Shown here in pieces: positions 48,089-61,800 of a stretch of 64,000 nt of DNA. How positions within the stretch are numbered: the stretch's first letter is position 1; each line of letters begins with the position of its first letter. Made by a program: the position numbers and the translations under genes. Under the pieces are notes generated by a model that saw only the letters and a list, made by a program, of their open reading frames with translations, searched no databases and had not been told where the DNA came from. Origin of the DNA: Cervus elaphus (taxonomy: Eukaryota; Chordata; Mammalia; Artiodactyla; Cervidae); NCBI RefSeq assembly GCF_910594005.1, contig NC_057827.1, positions 3,658,001 through 3,722,000 of the forward strand. The letters are read 5' to 3'.

Positions 48089-51000
48089 GGTGGTATTCCT
48101 TTGGAGTCGAAGCCAGGGACAAACCTCTCATCTTGAGTTGATTTTTGGTTCACGGACCTCTTTCGTGTTGCTACAGTAACCTCAGGATCCCTCTAGCCTT
48201 GAAACAGTGTTCTTGGGGTTTCTCTGGAGTGCCATCAAGAAAATCAAGGCTCCTTTCATGTTAGATGTGCAATAAGGAATTGCTCTGCATGCAGTGCAGG
48301 AGAATCGGGCCTCATCTCGCGGCGAGGGGGAAGTCTCATGGTTTTTCTCGAGTTGCGGCGGGACCGCGGGGTATATTCTCGAGTTACGACGGGGATGGCC
48401 ATTCAAGCCACGTGTTTGTTCAGCGACGTCAGGACTCCTGCCTAGTTGCGAGGGACAACGCGGGATTCTCCTCGAGGCTTGGCAGGGCAATTGGGACGCC
48501 TCTCCAGCTGAGGCGGGAGACCAAGGGTCCCTTTCCATGTGCCACAGGAATCCTGGGACTCCTATCAAGTTTCACGAGGAGTCAGGCATCGTCTCCTTTG
48601 GAGGCACTGATCTCCGCGTACCTCTGGAGTTTTCAAAGGATGTGAGGCCTCCGGTCGCGATGAGGTGGGGAACTAGATCTTTCTCTGTGGTCTCCACAGG
48701 GGATTCAGACATCTTTTCGTCTTGGGAGATGCAAGACGAGCCTGCATTCAAGTCACTGCAGGGATATCCGGCCTTATTTCGCGTCAGGGCATCGCGGTTT
48801 CCATTCCACTTGAGGCCGCAAAGTCAGGGTCCCTCTCACATACCTAGAGCTGAGAGAAGCCTCCTCTTGAGGTGCTTCTGTGAAGGTGGTATTCCTCTGG
48901 AGTCGAAGTTAGGGACGAACCTCTCATCTCGAGTTGATTTTTGGTCCACGGAGCTCTTTCGTGTTGCAACAGTGACCTCAGGATCCCTCTAGCCTTGAAA
49001 CAGTGTTCTTGGGGTTTCTCTGGAGTGCCATCAAGGAAATCAAGGCTCCTTTCATGTGTGATGTGCAACACGGAATTGCTCTGCATGCAGTGCAGGGAAA
49101 TCGGGCCTCATCTCGCGGCGAGGGGGAAGTCTCATGGTTTTTCTCGAGTTGCGGCGGGAACCTGGGGTATATTCTCGAGTTACGACGGGGATGGCCCTTC
49201 CACACACGTGTTTGTTCAGGGACGGCAGGACTCCTGCCTAGTTGCAAGGGACAACTCAGGATTCTCCTCGAGGCTTGGCATGGCAATTGGGACGCCTCTC
49301 CAGCCGAGGCGGGAGACCAAGGGTCCCTTTCCACGTGCCACAGGAATCCTGGGACTCCTATCAAGTTTCACGAGGAGTCAGGCATCGTCTCCTTTGGAGG
49401 CACTGATCTCCGCCTACCTCTGGAGTTTTCAAAGGATGTGAGGCCTCCGGTCGCGATGAGGTCGGGAACTAGGTCTTTCTCTGTGGTCTCCACAGGGGAT
49501 TCAGACATCCTTTCATCTTGGGAGATGCAAGACGAGCCTGCATTCAAGTCACTTCAGGGATATCCGGCCTTATTTCGAGTCAGGGCATCGCGGTGTCCAT
49601 TCCACTTGTGGCCGCAAACTCAGGGTCCATCTCCATACCTAGAGCTGAGAGAAGCCTCCTCTTGAGGTGCTTGTGGTACGGTGGTATTCCTCTGGAGTCG
49701 AAGCCAGGGACTAACCTCCCATCTCGAGTTGACTTTTGGTCCACGGAGCTCTTTCTTGTTCCTACAGTGACCTCAGGATCCCGCTCGCCTTGAAACAGTG
49801 TTCTTGGGGTTTCTCTGGAGTGCCACCAAGGAAATCAAGGCTCCTTTCACGTGTGATGTGCAAGACGGAATTGCTCTGCACGCAGTGCAGGGGAATCGGG
49901 CCTCATCTCGCGGCGAGGGAGAAGTCTCATGGTTTTTCTCGAGTTGCGGCGGGAACCTGGGGTATATCCTCGAGTTATGACGGGGATGGCCCTTCCAGCC
50001 ACGTGTTTGTTCAGCGACGTCAGGACTCCTGCCTAGTTGCGAGGGACAACTCGGGATTCTCCTCGAGGCTTGGCAGGGCAATTGGGACGCCTCTCCAGCT
50101 GAGGCGCGAGACCAATGGTCCCGTTCCACGTGCCACAGGAATCCTGGGACTCCTATCAAGATTCCCGAGGAGTCAGGCATCCTCTCCTTTGGAGGCACTG
50201 ATCTCCGCGTACCTCTGGAGTTTTCAAAGGATGTGAGGCCTCCGGTCGCGATGAGGTGGGGAACTAGGTCTTTTTCTGTGGTCTCCACAGGGGATTCAGA
50301 CATCCTTTCGTCTTGGGAGATGCAAGACGAGCCTGTATTCAAGTCACTGCAGGGATATCCGGCCTTATTTCGAGTCAGGGCATCGCGGTGTCTATTCAAC
50401 TTGAGGCCGCAAACTCAGCACATAGCTAGAGCTGAGAGAAGCCTCCTCTTGAGGTGCTTGTGGTAAGGTGGTACTCCTCTGGAGACGAAGCCAGGGACTA
50501 ACCTCTCATCTCTAGTTGATTTGTGGTCCACGGAGCTCTTTCGTTTGCAACAGTGACCTCAGGATCCCTCTTGCCTTGAAACAGTGTTCTTGGGGTTTCT
50601 CTGGAGTGCCATCAAGGAAATCAAGGCTCCTTTCATGTGTGATGTGCAACACGGAATTGCTCTGCACGCAGTGCAGGGGTATCGGGCCTTATCTCGCGGC
50701 AAGGGGGAAGTCGCATGGTTTTTCTCGAGTTGCGGCGGGAACCTGGGGTATATTCTCGAGTTACGACGGGGATGGCCCTTTCAAACACATGTTTGTTCAG
50801 CGACGTTAGGACTCCTGCCTAGTTGCGAGGGACAACTCAGGATTCTCCTCGAGGCTTGGCAGGGCAATTGGGACGCCTCTCCAGCTGAGGCGGGAGACCA
50901 AGGGTCCCTTTCCATGTGCCACAGGAATCCTGGGACTCCTATCAAGTTTCATGAGGAGTCAGGCATCCTCTCCTTTGGAGGCACTGATCTCCGCGTACCT

Positions 51001-51261
51001 CTGGAGTTTTCAAAGGATATGAGGCCTCCGGTCGCCATGAGGTGGGGAACTAGGTCTTTCTCTGTGTTCTCCACAGGGGATTCAGACATCCTTTCGTCTT
51101 GGGAGATGCAAGACGAGCCTGCATTCAATTCACTGAAGGGATATCCGGCCTTATTTCGCGTCAGGGCATCGCAGTGTCCATTCCACTTGAGGCCGCAAAC
51201 TCAGGGTCCCTCTCACATACCTAGAGCTGAGAGAAGCCTCCTCTTGAGGTGCTTGTGGTAA
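48089..51261 (+). repeat. 4-unit higher-order repeat, copy 2 (3173 bp)
   Basis: Adjacent second copy with about ten differences by eye from copy 1, for example CATCAAGAAAATC for CATCAAGGAAATC, GGCCATTCAAGCC for GGCCCTTCAAGCC, ACAACGCGGG for ACAACTCGGG, GTTGCAAGG for GTTCCAAGG and GCATCCTCTCC for GCATCGTCTCC. A third copy begins at 51,262 but breaks off near 51,765. Confidence 0.92.
50418..50419 (+). repeat. 9-bp deletion junction in monomer 63
   Basis: Copy of the monomer 59 junction, 3173 bp further on. Confidence 0.9.
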
Positions 51262-51765
51262 GGTGGTATTCCTTTGGAGTCGAAGCCAGGGACAAACCTC
51301 TCATCTTGAGTTGATTTTTGGTTCACGGACCTCTTTCGTGTTGCTACAGTAACCTCAGGATCCCTCTAGCCTTGAAACAGTGTTCTTGGGGTTTCTCTGG
51401 AGTGCCATCAAGAAAATCAAGGCTCCTTTCATGTTAGATGTGCAATAAGGAATTGCTCTGCATGCAGTGCAGGAGAATCGGGCCTCATCTCGCGGCGAGG
51501 GGGAAGTCTCATGGTTTTTCTCGAGTTGCGGCGGGACCGCGGGGTATATTCTCGAGTTACGACGGGGATGGCCATTCAAGCCACGTGTTTGTTCAGCAAC
51601 GTCAGGACTCCTGCCTAGTTGCGAGGGACAACGCGGGATTCTCCTCGAGGCTTGGCAGGGCAATTGGGACGCCTCTCCAGCTGAGGCGGGAGACCAAGGG
51701 TCCCTTTCCATGTGCCACAGGAATCCTGGGACTCCTATCAAGTTTCACGAGGAGTCAGGCCTCGT
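51262..51765 (+). repeat. 4-unit higher-order repeat, truncated third copy
   Basis: Follows the first unit of the period (TTGGTTCACGG, CATGTTAGATG, GCAATAAGG, GGACCGCGGGG) for about 500 bp. Then, around GGCCTCGTCTCC and GGTGGGAAACTAGG, it switches to sequence resembling 39.9-40.3 kb, offset about 11,915 bp. Confidence 0.85.
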
Positions 51766-54700
51766 CTCCTTTGGAGGCACTGATCTCCGCGTACCTCTGG
51801 AGTTTTCAAAGGATGTGAGGCCTCCGGTCGCCATGAGGTGGGAAACTAGGTCTTTCTCTGTGGTCTCCACAGGGGATTCAGACATTCTTTCATCTTGGTA
51901 GATGCAAGACGAGCCTGCATTCAAGTCACTGCAGGGATATCCGGACTTATTTCGCGTCAGAGCATCGCAGTGTCCATTCCACTTGAGGCCTCAAAATCAG
52001 GGTCCCTCTCACATACCTAGAGCTGAGAGAAGCCTCCTCTTGAGGTGCTTGTGGTAAGATGGTATTCCTCTGGAGTCGAAGCCAGGGACTAACCTCTCAT
52101 CTCGAGTTGATTCTTGGTCCACGGAGCTCTTTCGTGTTGCTACAGTGACCTCAGGATCGGTCTAGCCTTGAAACAGTGTTCTTGGGGATTCTCTGGAGTG
52201 CCACCAAGGAAATCAAGGCTCCTTTCACGTGTGATGTGCAAGACGGAATTGCTCTGCACGCAGTGCAGGGGAATCGGGCCTCATCTCCCGGCGAGTGGGA
52301 AGTCTCATGGTTTTTCTCGAGTTGCGGCGGGAACCTGGGGTATATTCTCGAGTCACGACGGGGATGGCCCTTCCACACACGTGTTTGTTCAGCGACGTCA
52401 GGACTCCTGCCTAGTTGCGAGGGACAACTCGGGATTCTCCTCGAGGCTTGGCAGGGCAATTGGGACGCCTCTCCAGCTGAGGCGGGAGACCAAGGTTCCC
52501 TTTCCATGTGCCACAGGAATCCTGGGACTCCTATCAAGTTTCACGAGGAGTCAGGCATCGACTCCTTTGGAGGCACTGAGCACCGCGTACCTCTGGAGTT
52601 TTCAAAGGATGTGAAGCCTCCGGTCGCGATGACATGGGGAACTCGGTCTTTCTCTGTGGTCTCCACAGGGGATTCAGACATCCTTTCATCTTGGGAGATG
52701 CAAGACGAGCCTGCATTCAAGTCACTGCAGGGATATCCGGCCTTATTTCGAGTCAGGGAATCGCGGTGTCCATTCCACTTGAGGCCGCAAAATCAGGGTC
52801 CCTCTCACATACCTAGAGCTGAGAGAAGCCTCCTCTTGAGGTGCTTGTGGTAAGGTGGTATTCCTCTGGAGTCGAAGTCAGGGACAAACCTCTCATCTCG
52901 AGTTGATTTTTGGTCCACGGAGCTCTTTCGTGTTGCTACAGTGACCTCAGGATCCCTCTTGCCTTGAAACAGTGTTCTTGGGGTTTCTCTGGAGTGCCAT
53001 CAAGGAAATCAAGGCTCCTTTCATGTGTGATGTGCAACACGGAATTGCTCTGCACGCAGTGCAGGGGAATCGGGCCTCATCTCGGGGCGAGGGGGAAGTC
53101 TCATGGTTTTTCTCGAGTTGCGGCGGGAACCTGGGGTATATTCTCGAGTTACGACGGGGATGGCCCTTCCACACACGTGTTTGTTCAGCGACGTCAGGAC
53201 TCCTGCCTAGTTCCGAGGGACATCTCGGGATTCTCCGCAAGGCTTGGCAGGACAATTGGGAGGCCTCTCCAGCTGAGGCGGGAGACCAAGGGTCCCTTTC
53301 CACGTGCCACAGGAATCCTGGGACTCCTATCAAGTTTCACGAGGAGTCAGGCATCGTCTCCTTTGGAGGCACTGATCTCCACGTACCTCTGGAGTTTTCA
53401 AAGGATGTGAGGCCTCCAGTCGCCATGAGGTGGGGAACTAGGTCTTTCTCTGTGGTCTCCACAGGGGATTCAGACATCCTTTCATCTTGGGAGATGCAAG
53501 ACGAGCCTGCATTCAAGTCACTGCAGGGATATCCGGCCTTATTTCACATCAGAGCATCGCAGTGTCCATTCCACTTGAGGCCGCAAACTCAGGGTCCCTC
53601 TCACATACCTAGAGCTGAGAGAAGCCTCCTCTTGAGGTGCTTGTGGTAAGATGGTATTCCTCTGGAGTCGAAGCCAGGGACAAACCTCTCATCTCGAGTT
53701 GATTCTTGGTCCACGGAGCTCTTTCGTGTTGCTACAGTGACCTCAGGATCGGTCTAGCCTTGAAACAGTGTTCTTGGGGTTTCTCTGGAGTGCCACCAAG
53801 GAAATCAAGGCTCCTTTCATGTGTGATGTGCAACACGGAATTGCTCTGCACGCAGTGCAGGGGAATCGGGCCTCATCTCGCGGCGAGGGGGAAGTCTCAT
53901 GGTTTTTCTCGAGTTGCGGCGGGAACCTGGGGTATATTCTCGAGTTACGACGGGGATGGCCCTTCCACACACGTGTTTGTTCAGCGACGTCAGGACTCCA
54001 GCCTAGTTGCGAGGGAAAACTCGGGATTCTCCTCGAGGCTTGGCAGGGCAATTGGGACGCCTCTCCAGCTGAGGCGGGAGACCAAGGTTCCCTTTCCATG
54101 TGCCACAGGAATCCTGGGACTCCTATCAAGTTTCACGAGGAGTCAGGCATCGTCTCCTTTGGAGGCACTGAGTACCGTGTACCTCTGGAGTTTTCAAAGG
54201 ATGTGAAGCCTCCGGTCGCGATGACATGGGGAACTCGGTCTTTCTCTGTGGTCTCCACAGGGGTTTCAGACATCCTTTCATCTTGGGAGATGCAAGACGA
54301 GCCTGCATTCAAGTCACCTCAGGGATATCCGGCCTTATTTCACGTCAGGGCTTCGCGGTGTCCATTCCACTTGAGGCCGCAAAATCAGGGTCCCTCTCAC
54401 ATACCTAGAGCTGAGAGAAGCCTCCTCTTGAGGTGCTTGTGGTAAGGTGGTATTCCTCTGGAGTCGAAGTCAGGGACAAACTTCTCATCTCGAGTTGATT
54501 TTTGGTCCACGGAGCTCTTTCGTGTGGCTACAGTGACCTCAGGATCCCTCTAGCCTTGAAAGAGTGTTCTTGGGGTTTCTCTGGAGTGCCATCAAGGAAA
54601 TCAAGGCTCCTTTCATGTGTGATGTGCAACACGGAATTGCTCTGCACGCAGTGCAGGGGAATCGGGCCTCATCTCGCGGCGAGTGGGAAGTCTCATGGTT

Positions 54701-55817
54701 TTTCTCGAGTTGCGGCGGGAACCTGGGGTATATTCTCGAGTCACGACGGGGATGGCCCTTCCACACACGTGTTTGTTCAGCGACGTCAGGACTCCTGCCT
54801 AGTTGCGAGGGACAACTCGGGATTCTCCTCGAGGCTTGGCAGGGCAATTGGGACGCCTCTCCAGCTGAGGCGGGAGACCAAGGTTCCCTTTCCATGTGCC
54901 ACAGGAATCCTGGGACTCCTATCAAGTTTCACGAGGAGTCAGGCATCGTCTCCTTTGGAGGCACTGAGCACCGCTTACCTCTGGAGTTTTCAAAGGATGT
55001 GAAGCCTCCGGTCGCGATGACATGGGGAACTCGGTCTTTCTCTGTGGTCTCCACAGGGGATTCAGACATCCTTTCATCTTGGGAGATGCAAGACGAGCCT
55101 GCATTCAAGTCACTGCAGGGATATCCGGCCTTATTTCGAGTCAGGGAATCGCGGTGTCCATTCCACTTGAGGCCGCAAAATCAGGGTCCCTCTCACATAC
55201 CTAGAGCTGAGAGAAGCCTCCTCTTGAGGTGCTTGTGGTAAGGTGGTATTCCTCTGGAGTCGAAGTCAGGGACAAACCTCTCATCTCGAGTTGATTTTTG
55301 GTCCACGGAGCTCTTTCGTGTTGCTACAGTGACCTCAGGATCCCTCTTGCCTTGAAACAGTGTTCTTGGGGTTTCTCTGGAGTGCCATCAAGGAAATCAA
55401 GGCTCCTTTCATGTGTGATGTGCAACACGGAATTGCTCTGCACGCAGTGCAGGGGAATCGGGCCTCATCTCGTGGCGAGGGGGAAGTCTCATGGTTTTTC
55501 TCGAGTTGCGGCGGGAACCTGTGGTATATTCTCGAGTTAGGACGGGGATGGCCCTTCCACACACGTGTTTGTTCAGCGACGGCAGGACTCCTGCCTGGTT
55601 GCGAGGGACAACTCGGGATTCTCCTCGAGGCTTGGCAAGGCAATTGGGACGCCTCTCCAGCTGAGGCGGGAGACCAAGGGTCCCTTTCCATGTGCCACAG
55701 GAATCCTGGGACTCCTATCAAGTTTCACGAGGAGTCAGGCATCGTCTCCTTTGGAGGCACTGATCTCCGCGTACCTCTGGAGTTTTCAAAGGATGTGAGG
55801 CCTCCGGTCGCGATGAA

Positions 55818-58800
55818 CTGGGGAACTAGATCTTTCTCTGTGGTCTCCACAGGGGATTCAGACATCTTTTCGTCTTGGGAGATGCAAGACGAGCCTGCAT
55901 TCAAGTCACTGCAGGGATATCCGGCCTTATTTCGCGTCAGGGCATCGCGGTTTCCATTCCACTTGAGGCCGCAAAGTCAGGGTCCCTCTCACATACCTAG
56001 AGCTGAGAGAAGCCTCCTCTTGAGGTGCTTCTGTGAAGGTGGTATTCCTCTGGAGTCGAAGTTAGGGACGAACCTCTCATCTCGAGTTGATTTTTGGTCC
56101 ACGGAGCTCTTTCGTGTTGCAACAGTGACCTCAGGATCCCTCTAGCCTTGAAACAGTGTTCTTGGGGTTTCTCTGGAGTGCCATCAAGGAAATCAAGGCT
56201 CCTTTCATGTGTGATGTGCAACACGGAATTGCTCTGCATGCAGTGCAGGGAAATCGGGCCTCATCTCGCGGCGAGGGGGAAGTCTCATGGTTTTTCTCGA
56301 GTTGCGGCGGGAACCTGGGGTATATTCTCGAGTTACGACGGGGATGGCCCTTCCACACACGTGTTTGTTCAGGGACGGCAGGACTCCTGCCTAGTTGCAA
56401 GGGACAACTCAGGATTCTCCTCGAGGCTTGGCATGGCAATTGGGACGCCTCTCCAGCCGAGGCGGGAGACCAAGGGTCCCTTTCCACGTGCCACAGGAAT
56501 CCTGGGACTCCTATCAAGTTTCACGAGGAGTCAGGCATCGTCTCCTTTGGAGGCACTGATCTCCGCCTACCTCTGGAGTTTTCAAAGGATGTGAGGCCTC
56601 CGGTCGCGATGAGGTCGGGAACTAGGTCTTTCTCTGTGGTCTCCACAGGGGATTCAGACATCCTTTCATCTTGGGAGATGCAAGACGAGCCTGCATTCAA
56701 GTCACTTCAGGGATATCCGGCCTTATTTCGAGTCAGGGCATCGCGGTGTCCATTCCACTTGTGGCCGCAAACTCAGGGTCCATCTCCATACCTAGAGCTG
56801 AGAGAAGCCTCCTCTTGAGGTGCTTGTGGTACGGTGGTATTCCTCTGGAGTCGAAGCCAGGGACTAACCTCCCATCTCGAGTTGACTTTTGGTCCACGGA
56901 GCTCTTTCTTGTTCCTACAGTGACCTCAGGATCCCGCTCGCCTTGAAACAGTGTTCTTGGGGTTTCTCTGGAGTGCCACCAAGGAAATCAAGGCTCTTTT
57001 CATGTGTGATGTGCAACACGGAATTGCTCTGCACGCAGTGCAGGGGAATCGGGCCTCATCTCGCGGCGAGGGAGAAGTCTCATGGTTTTTCTCGAGTTGC
57101 GGCGGGAACCTGGGGTATATCCTCGAGTTATGACGGGGATGGCCCTTCCAGCCACGTGTTTGTTCAGCGACGTCAGGACTCCTGCCTAGTTGCGAGGGAC
57201 AACTCGGGATTCTCCTCGAGGCTTGGCAGGGCAATTGGGACGCCTCTCCAGCTGAGGCGCGAGACCAATGGTCCCGTTCCACGTGCCACAGGAATCCTGG
57301 GACTCCTATCAAGATTCCCGAGGAGTCAGGCATCCTCTCCTTTGGAGGCACTGATCTCCGCGTACCTCTGGAGTTTTCAAAGGATGTGAGGCCTCCGGTC
57401 GCGATGAGGTGGGGAACTAGGTCTTTTTCTGTGGTCTCCACAGGGGATTCAGACATCCTTTCGTCTTGGGAGATGCAAGACGAGCCTGTATTCAAGTCAC
57501 TGCAGGGATATCCGGCCTTATTTCGAGTCAGGGCATCGCGGTGTCTATTCAACTTGAGGCCGCAAACTCAGCACATAGCTAGAGCTGAGAGAAGCCTCCT
57601 CTTGAGGTGCTTGTGGTAAGGTGGTACTCCTCTGGAGACGAAGCCAGGGACTAACCTCTCATCTCTAGTTGATTTGTGGTCCACGGAGCTCTTTCGTTTG
57701 CAACAGTGACCTCAGGATCCCTCTTGCCTTGAAACAGTGTTCTTGGGGTTTCTCTGGAGTGCCATCAAGGAAATCAAGGCTCCTTTCATGTGTGATGTGC
57801 AACACGGAATTGCTCTGCACGCAGTGCAGGGGTATCGGGCCTTATCTCGCGGCAAGGGGGAAGTCGCATGGTTTTTCTCGAGTTGCGGCGGGAACCTGGG
57901 GTATATTCTCGAGTTACGACGGGGATGGCCCTTTCAAACACATGTTTGTTCAGCGACGTTAGGACTCCTGCCTAGTTGCGAGGGACAACTCAGGATTCTC
58001 CTCGAGGCTTGGCAGGGCAATTGGGACGCCTCTCCAGCTGAGGCGGGAGACCAAGGGTCCCTTTCCACGTGCCACAGGAATCCTGGGACTCCTATCAAGT
58101 TTCATGAGGAGTCAGGCATCCTCTCCTTTGGAGGCACTGATCTCCGCGTACCTCTGGAGTTTTCAAAGGATGTGAGGCCTCCGGTCGCCATGAGGTGGGG
58201 AACTAGGTCTTTCTCTGTGGTCTCCACAGGGGATTCAGACATCCTTTCGTCTTGGGAGATGCAAGACGAGCCTGCATTCAATTCACTGAAGGGATATCCG
58301 GCCTTATTTCGCGTCAGGGCATCGCAGTGTCCATTCCACTTGAGGCCGCAAACTCAGGGTCCCTCTCACATACCTAGAGCTGAGAGAAGCCTCCTCTTGA
58401 GGTGCTTGTGGTAAGGTGGTATTCCTTTGGAGTCGAAGCCAGGGACAAACCTCTCATCTTGAGTTGATTTTTGGTTCACGGACCTCTTTCGTGTTGCTAC
58501 AGTAACCTCAGGATCCCTCTAGCCTTGAAACAGTGTTCTTGGGGTTTCTCTGGAGTGCCATCAAGAAAATCAAGGCTCCTTTCATGTTAGATGTGCAATA
58601 AGGAATTGCTCTGCATGCAGTGCAGGAGAATCGGGCCTCATCTCGCGGCGAGGGGGAAGTCTCATGGTTTTTCTCGAGTTGCGGCGGGACCGCGGGGTAT
58701 ATTCTCGAGTTACGACGGGGATGGCCATTCAAGCCACGTGTTTGTTCAGCAATGTCAGGACTCCTGCCTAGTTGCGAGGGACAACTCGGGATTCTCCTCG

Positions 58801-61800
58801 AGGCTTGGCAGGGCAATTGGGACGCCTCTCCAGCTGAGGCGGGAGACCAAGGGTCCCTTTCCATGTGCCACAGGAATCCTGGGACTCCTATCAAGTTTCA
58901 CGAGGAGTCAGGCCTCGTCTCCTTTGGAGGCACTGATCTCCGCGTACCTCTGGAGTTTTCAAAGGATGTGAGGCCCCGGTCGCCATGAGGTGGGAAACTA
59001 GGTCTTTCTCTGTGGTCTCCACAGGGGATTCAGACATTCTTTCATCTTGGTAGATGCAAGACGAGCCTGCATTCAAGTCACTGCAGGGATATCCGGACTT
59101 ATTTCGCGTCAGAGCATCGCAGTGTCCATTCCACTTGAGGCCTCAAAATCAGGGTCCCTCTCACATACCTAGAGCTGAGAGAAGCCTCCTCTTGAGGTGC
59201 TTGTGGTAAGATGGTATTCCTCTGGAGTCGAAGCCAGGGACTAACCTCTCATCTCGAGTTGATTCTTGGTCCACGGAGCTCTTTCGTGTTGCTACAGTGA
59301 CCTCAGGATCGGTCTAGCCTTGAAACAGTGTTCTTGGGGATTCTCTGGAGTGCCACCAAGGAAATCAAGGCTCCTTTCACGTGTGATGTGCAAGACGGAA
59401 TTGCTCTGCACGCAGTGCAGGGGAATCGGGCCTCATCTCGCGGCGAGTGGGAAGTCTCATGGTTTTTCTCGAGTTGCGGCGGGAACCTGGGGTATATTCT
59501 CGAGTCACGACGGGGATGGCCCTTCCACACACGTGTTTGTTCAGCGACGTCAGGACTCCTGCCTAGTTGCGAGGGACAACTCGGGATTCTCCTCGAGGCT
59601 TGGCAGGGCAATTGGGACGCCTCTCCAGCTGAGGCGGGAGACCAAGGTTCCCTTTCCATGTGCCACAGGAATCCTGGGACTCCTATCAAGTTTCACGAGG
59701 AGTCAGGCATCGACTCCTTTGGAGGCACTGAGCACCGCGTACCTCTGGAGTTTTCAAAGGATGTGAAGCCTCCGGTCGCGATGACATGGGGAACTCGGTC
59801 TTTCTCTGTGGTCTCCACAGGGGATTCAGACATCCTTTCATCTTGGGAGATGCAAGACGAGCCTGCATTCAAGTCACTGCAGGGATATCCGGCCTTATTT
59901 CGAGTCAGGGAATCGCGGTGTCCATTCCACTTGAGGCCGCAAAATCAGGGTCCCTCTCACATACCTAGAGCTGAGAGAAGCCTCCTCTTGAGGTGCTTGT
60001 GGTAAGGTGGTATTCCTCTGGAGTCGAAGTCAGGGACAAACCTCTCATCTCGAGTTGATTTTTGGTCCACGGAGCTCTTTCGTGTTGCTACAGTGACCTC
60101 AGGATCCCTCTTGCCTTGAAACAGTGTTCTTGGGGTTTCTCTGGAGTGCCATCAAGGAAATCAAGGCTCCTTTCATGTGTGATGTGCAACACGGAATTGC
60201 TCTGCACGCAGTGCAGGGGAATCGGGCCTCATCTCGGGGCGAGGGGGAAGTCTCATGGTTTTTCTCGAGTTGCGGCGGGAACCTGGGGTATATTCTCGAG
60301 TTACGACGGGGATGGCCCTTCCACACACGTGTTTGTTCAGCGACGTCAGGACTCCTGCCTAGTTCCGAGGGACAACTCGGGATTCTCCGCAAGGCTTGGC
60401 AGGACAATTGGGAGGCCTCTCCAGCTGAGGCGGGAGACCAAGGGTCCCTTTCCACGTGCCACAGGAATCCTGGGACTCCTATCAAGTTTCACGAGGAGTC
60501 AGGCATCGTCTCCTTTGGAGGCACTGATCTCCACGTACCTCTGGAGTTTTCAAAGGATGTGAGGCCTCCAGTCGCCATGAGGTGGGGAACTAGGTCTTTC
60601 TCTGTGGTCTCCACAGGGGATTCAGACATCCTTTCATCTTGGGAGATGCAAGACGAGCCTGCATTCAAGTCACTGCAGGGATATCCGGCCTTATTTCACA
60701 TCAGAGCATCGCAGTGTCCATTCCACTTGAGGCCGCAAACTCAGGGTCCCTCTCACATACCTAGAGCTGAGAGAAGCCTCCTCTTGAGGTGCTTGTGGTA
60801 AGATGGTATTCCTCTGGAGTCGAAGCCAGGGACAAACCTCTCATCTCGAGTTGATTCTTGGTCCACGGAGCTCTTTCGTGTTGCTACAGTGACCTCAGGA
60901 TCGGTCTAGCCTTGAAACAGTGTTCTTGGGGTTTCTCTGGAGTGCCACCAAGGAAATCAAGGCTCCTTTCATGTGTGATGTGCAACACGGAATTGCTCTG
61001 CACGCAGTGCAGGGGAATCGGGCCTCATCTCGCGGCGAGGGGGAAGTCTCATGGTTTTTCTCGAGTTGCGGCGGGAACCTGGGGTATATTCTCGAGTTAC
61101 GACGGGGATGGCCCTTCCACACACGTGTTTGTTCAGCGACGTCAGGACTCCAGCCTAGTTGCGAGGGAAAACTCGGGATTCTCCTCGAGGCTTGGCAGGG
61201 CAATTGGGACGCCTCTCCAGCTGAGGCGGGAGACCAAGGTTCCCTTTCCATGTGCCACAGGAATCCTGGGACTCCTATCAAGTTTCACGAGGAGTCAGGC
61301 ATCGTCTCCTTTGGAGGCACTGAGTACCGTGTACCTCTGGAGTTTTCAAAGGATGTGAAGCCTCCGGTCGCGATGACATGGGGAACTCGGTCTTTCTCTG
61401 TGGTCTCCACAGGGGTTTCAGACATCCTTTCATCTTGGGAGATGCAAGACGAGCCTGCATTCAAGTCACCTCAGGGATATCCGGCCTTATTTCACGTCAG
61501 GGCTTCGCGGTGTCCATTCCACTTGAGGCCGCAAAATCAGGGTCCCTCTCACATACCTAGAGCTGAGAGAAGCCTCCTCTTGAGGTGCTTGTGGTAAGGT
61601 GGTATTCCTCTGGAGTCGAAGTCAGGGACAAACTTCTCATCTCGAGTTGATTTTTGGTCCACGGAGCTCTTTCGTGTGGCTACAGTGACCTCAGGATCCC
61701 TCTAGCCTTGAAAGAGTGTTCTTGGGGTTTCTCTGGAGTGCCATCAAGGAAATCAAGGCTCCTTTCATGTGTGATGTGCAACACGGAATTGCTCTGCACG

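Larger units (their letters stand above)
48665..55805 (+). repeat. 9-unit tandem duplication, copy 1 (7153-bp period)
   Basis: Nine units from inside the unit ending at 48,884 to inside the unit ending at 56,037 are repeated directly. The copy includes three units of the second 4-unit repeat, the truncated third copy, the 40-kb-like segment, and units with GAGTGGGAAGTC, CTGAGCACCGCG or CTGAGTACCGTG, CCGCAAGGCTTGG and GTCCAGCCTAG-like variants. Confidence 0.93.
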
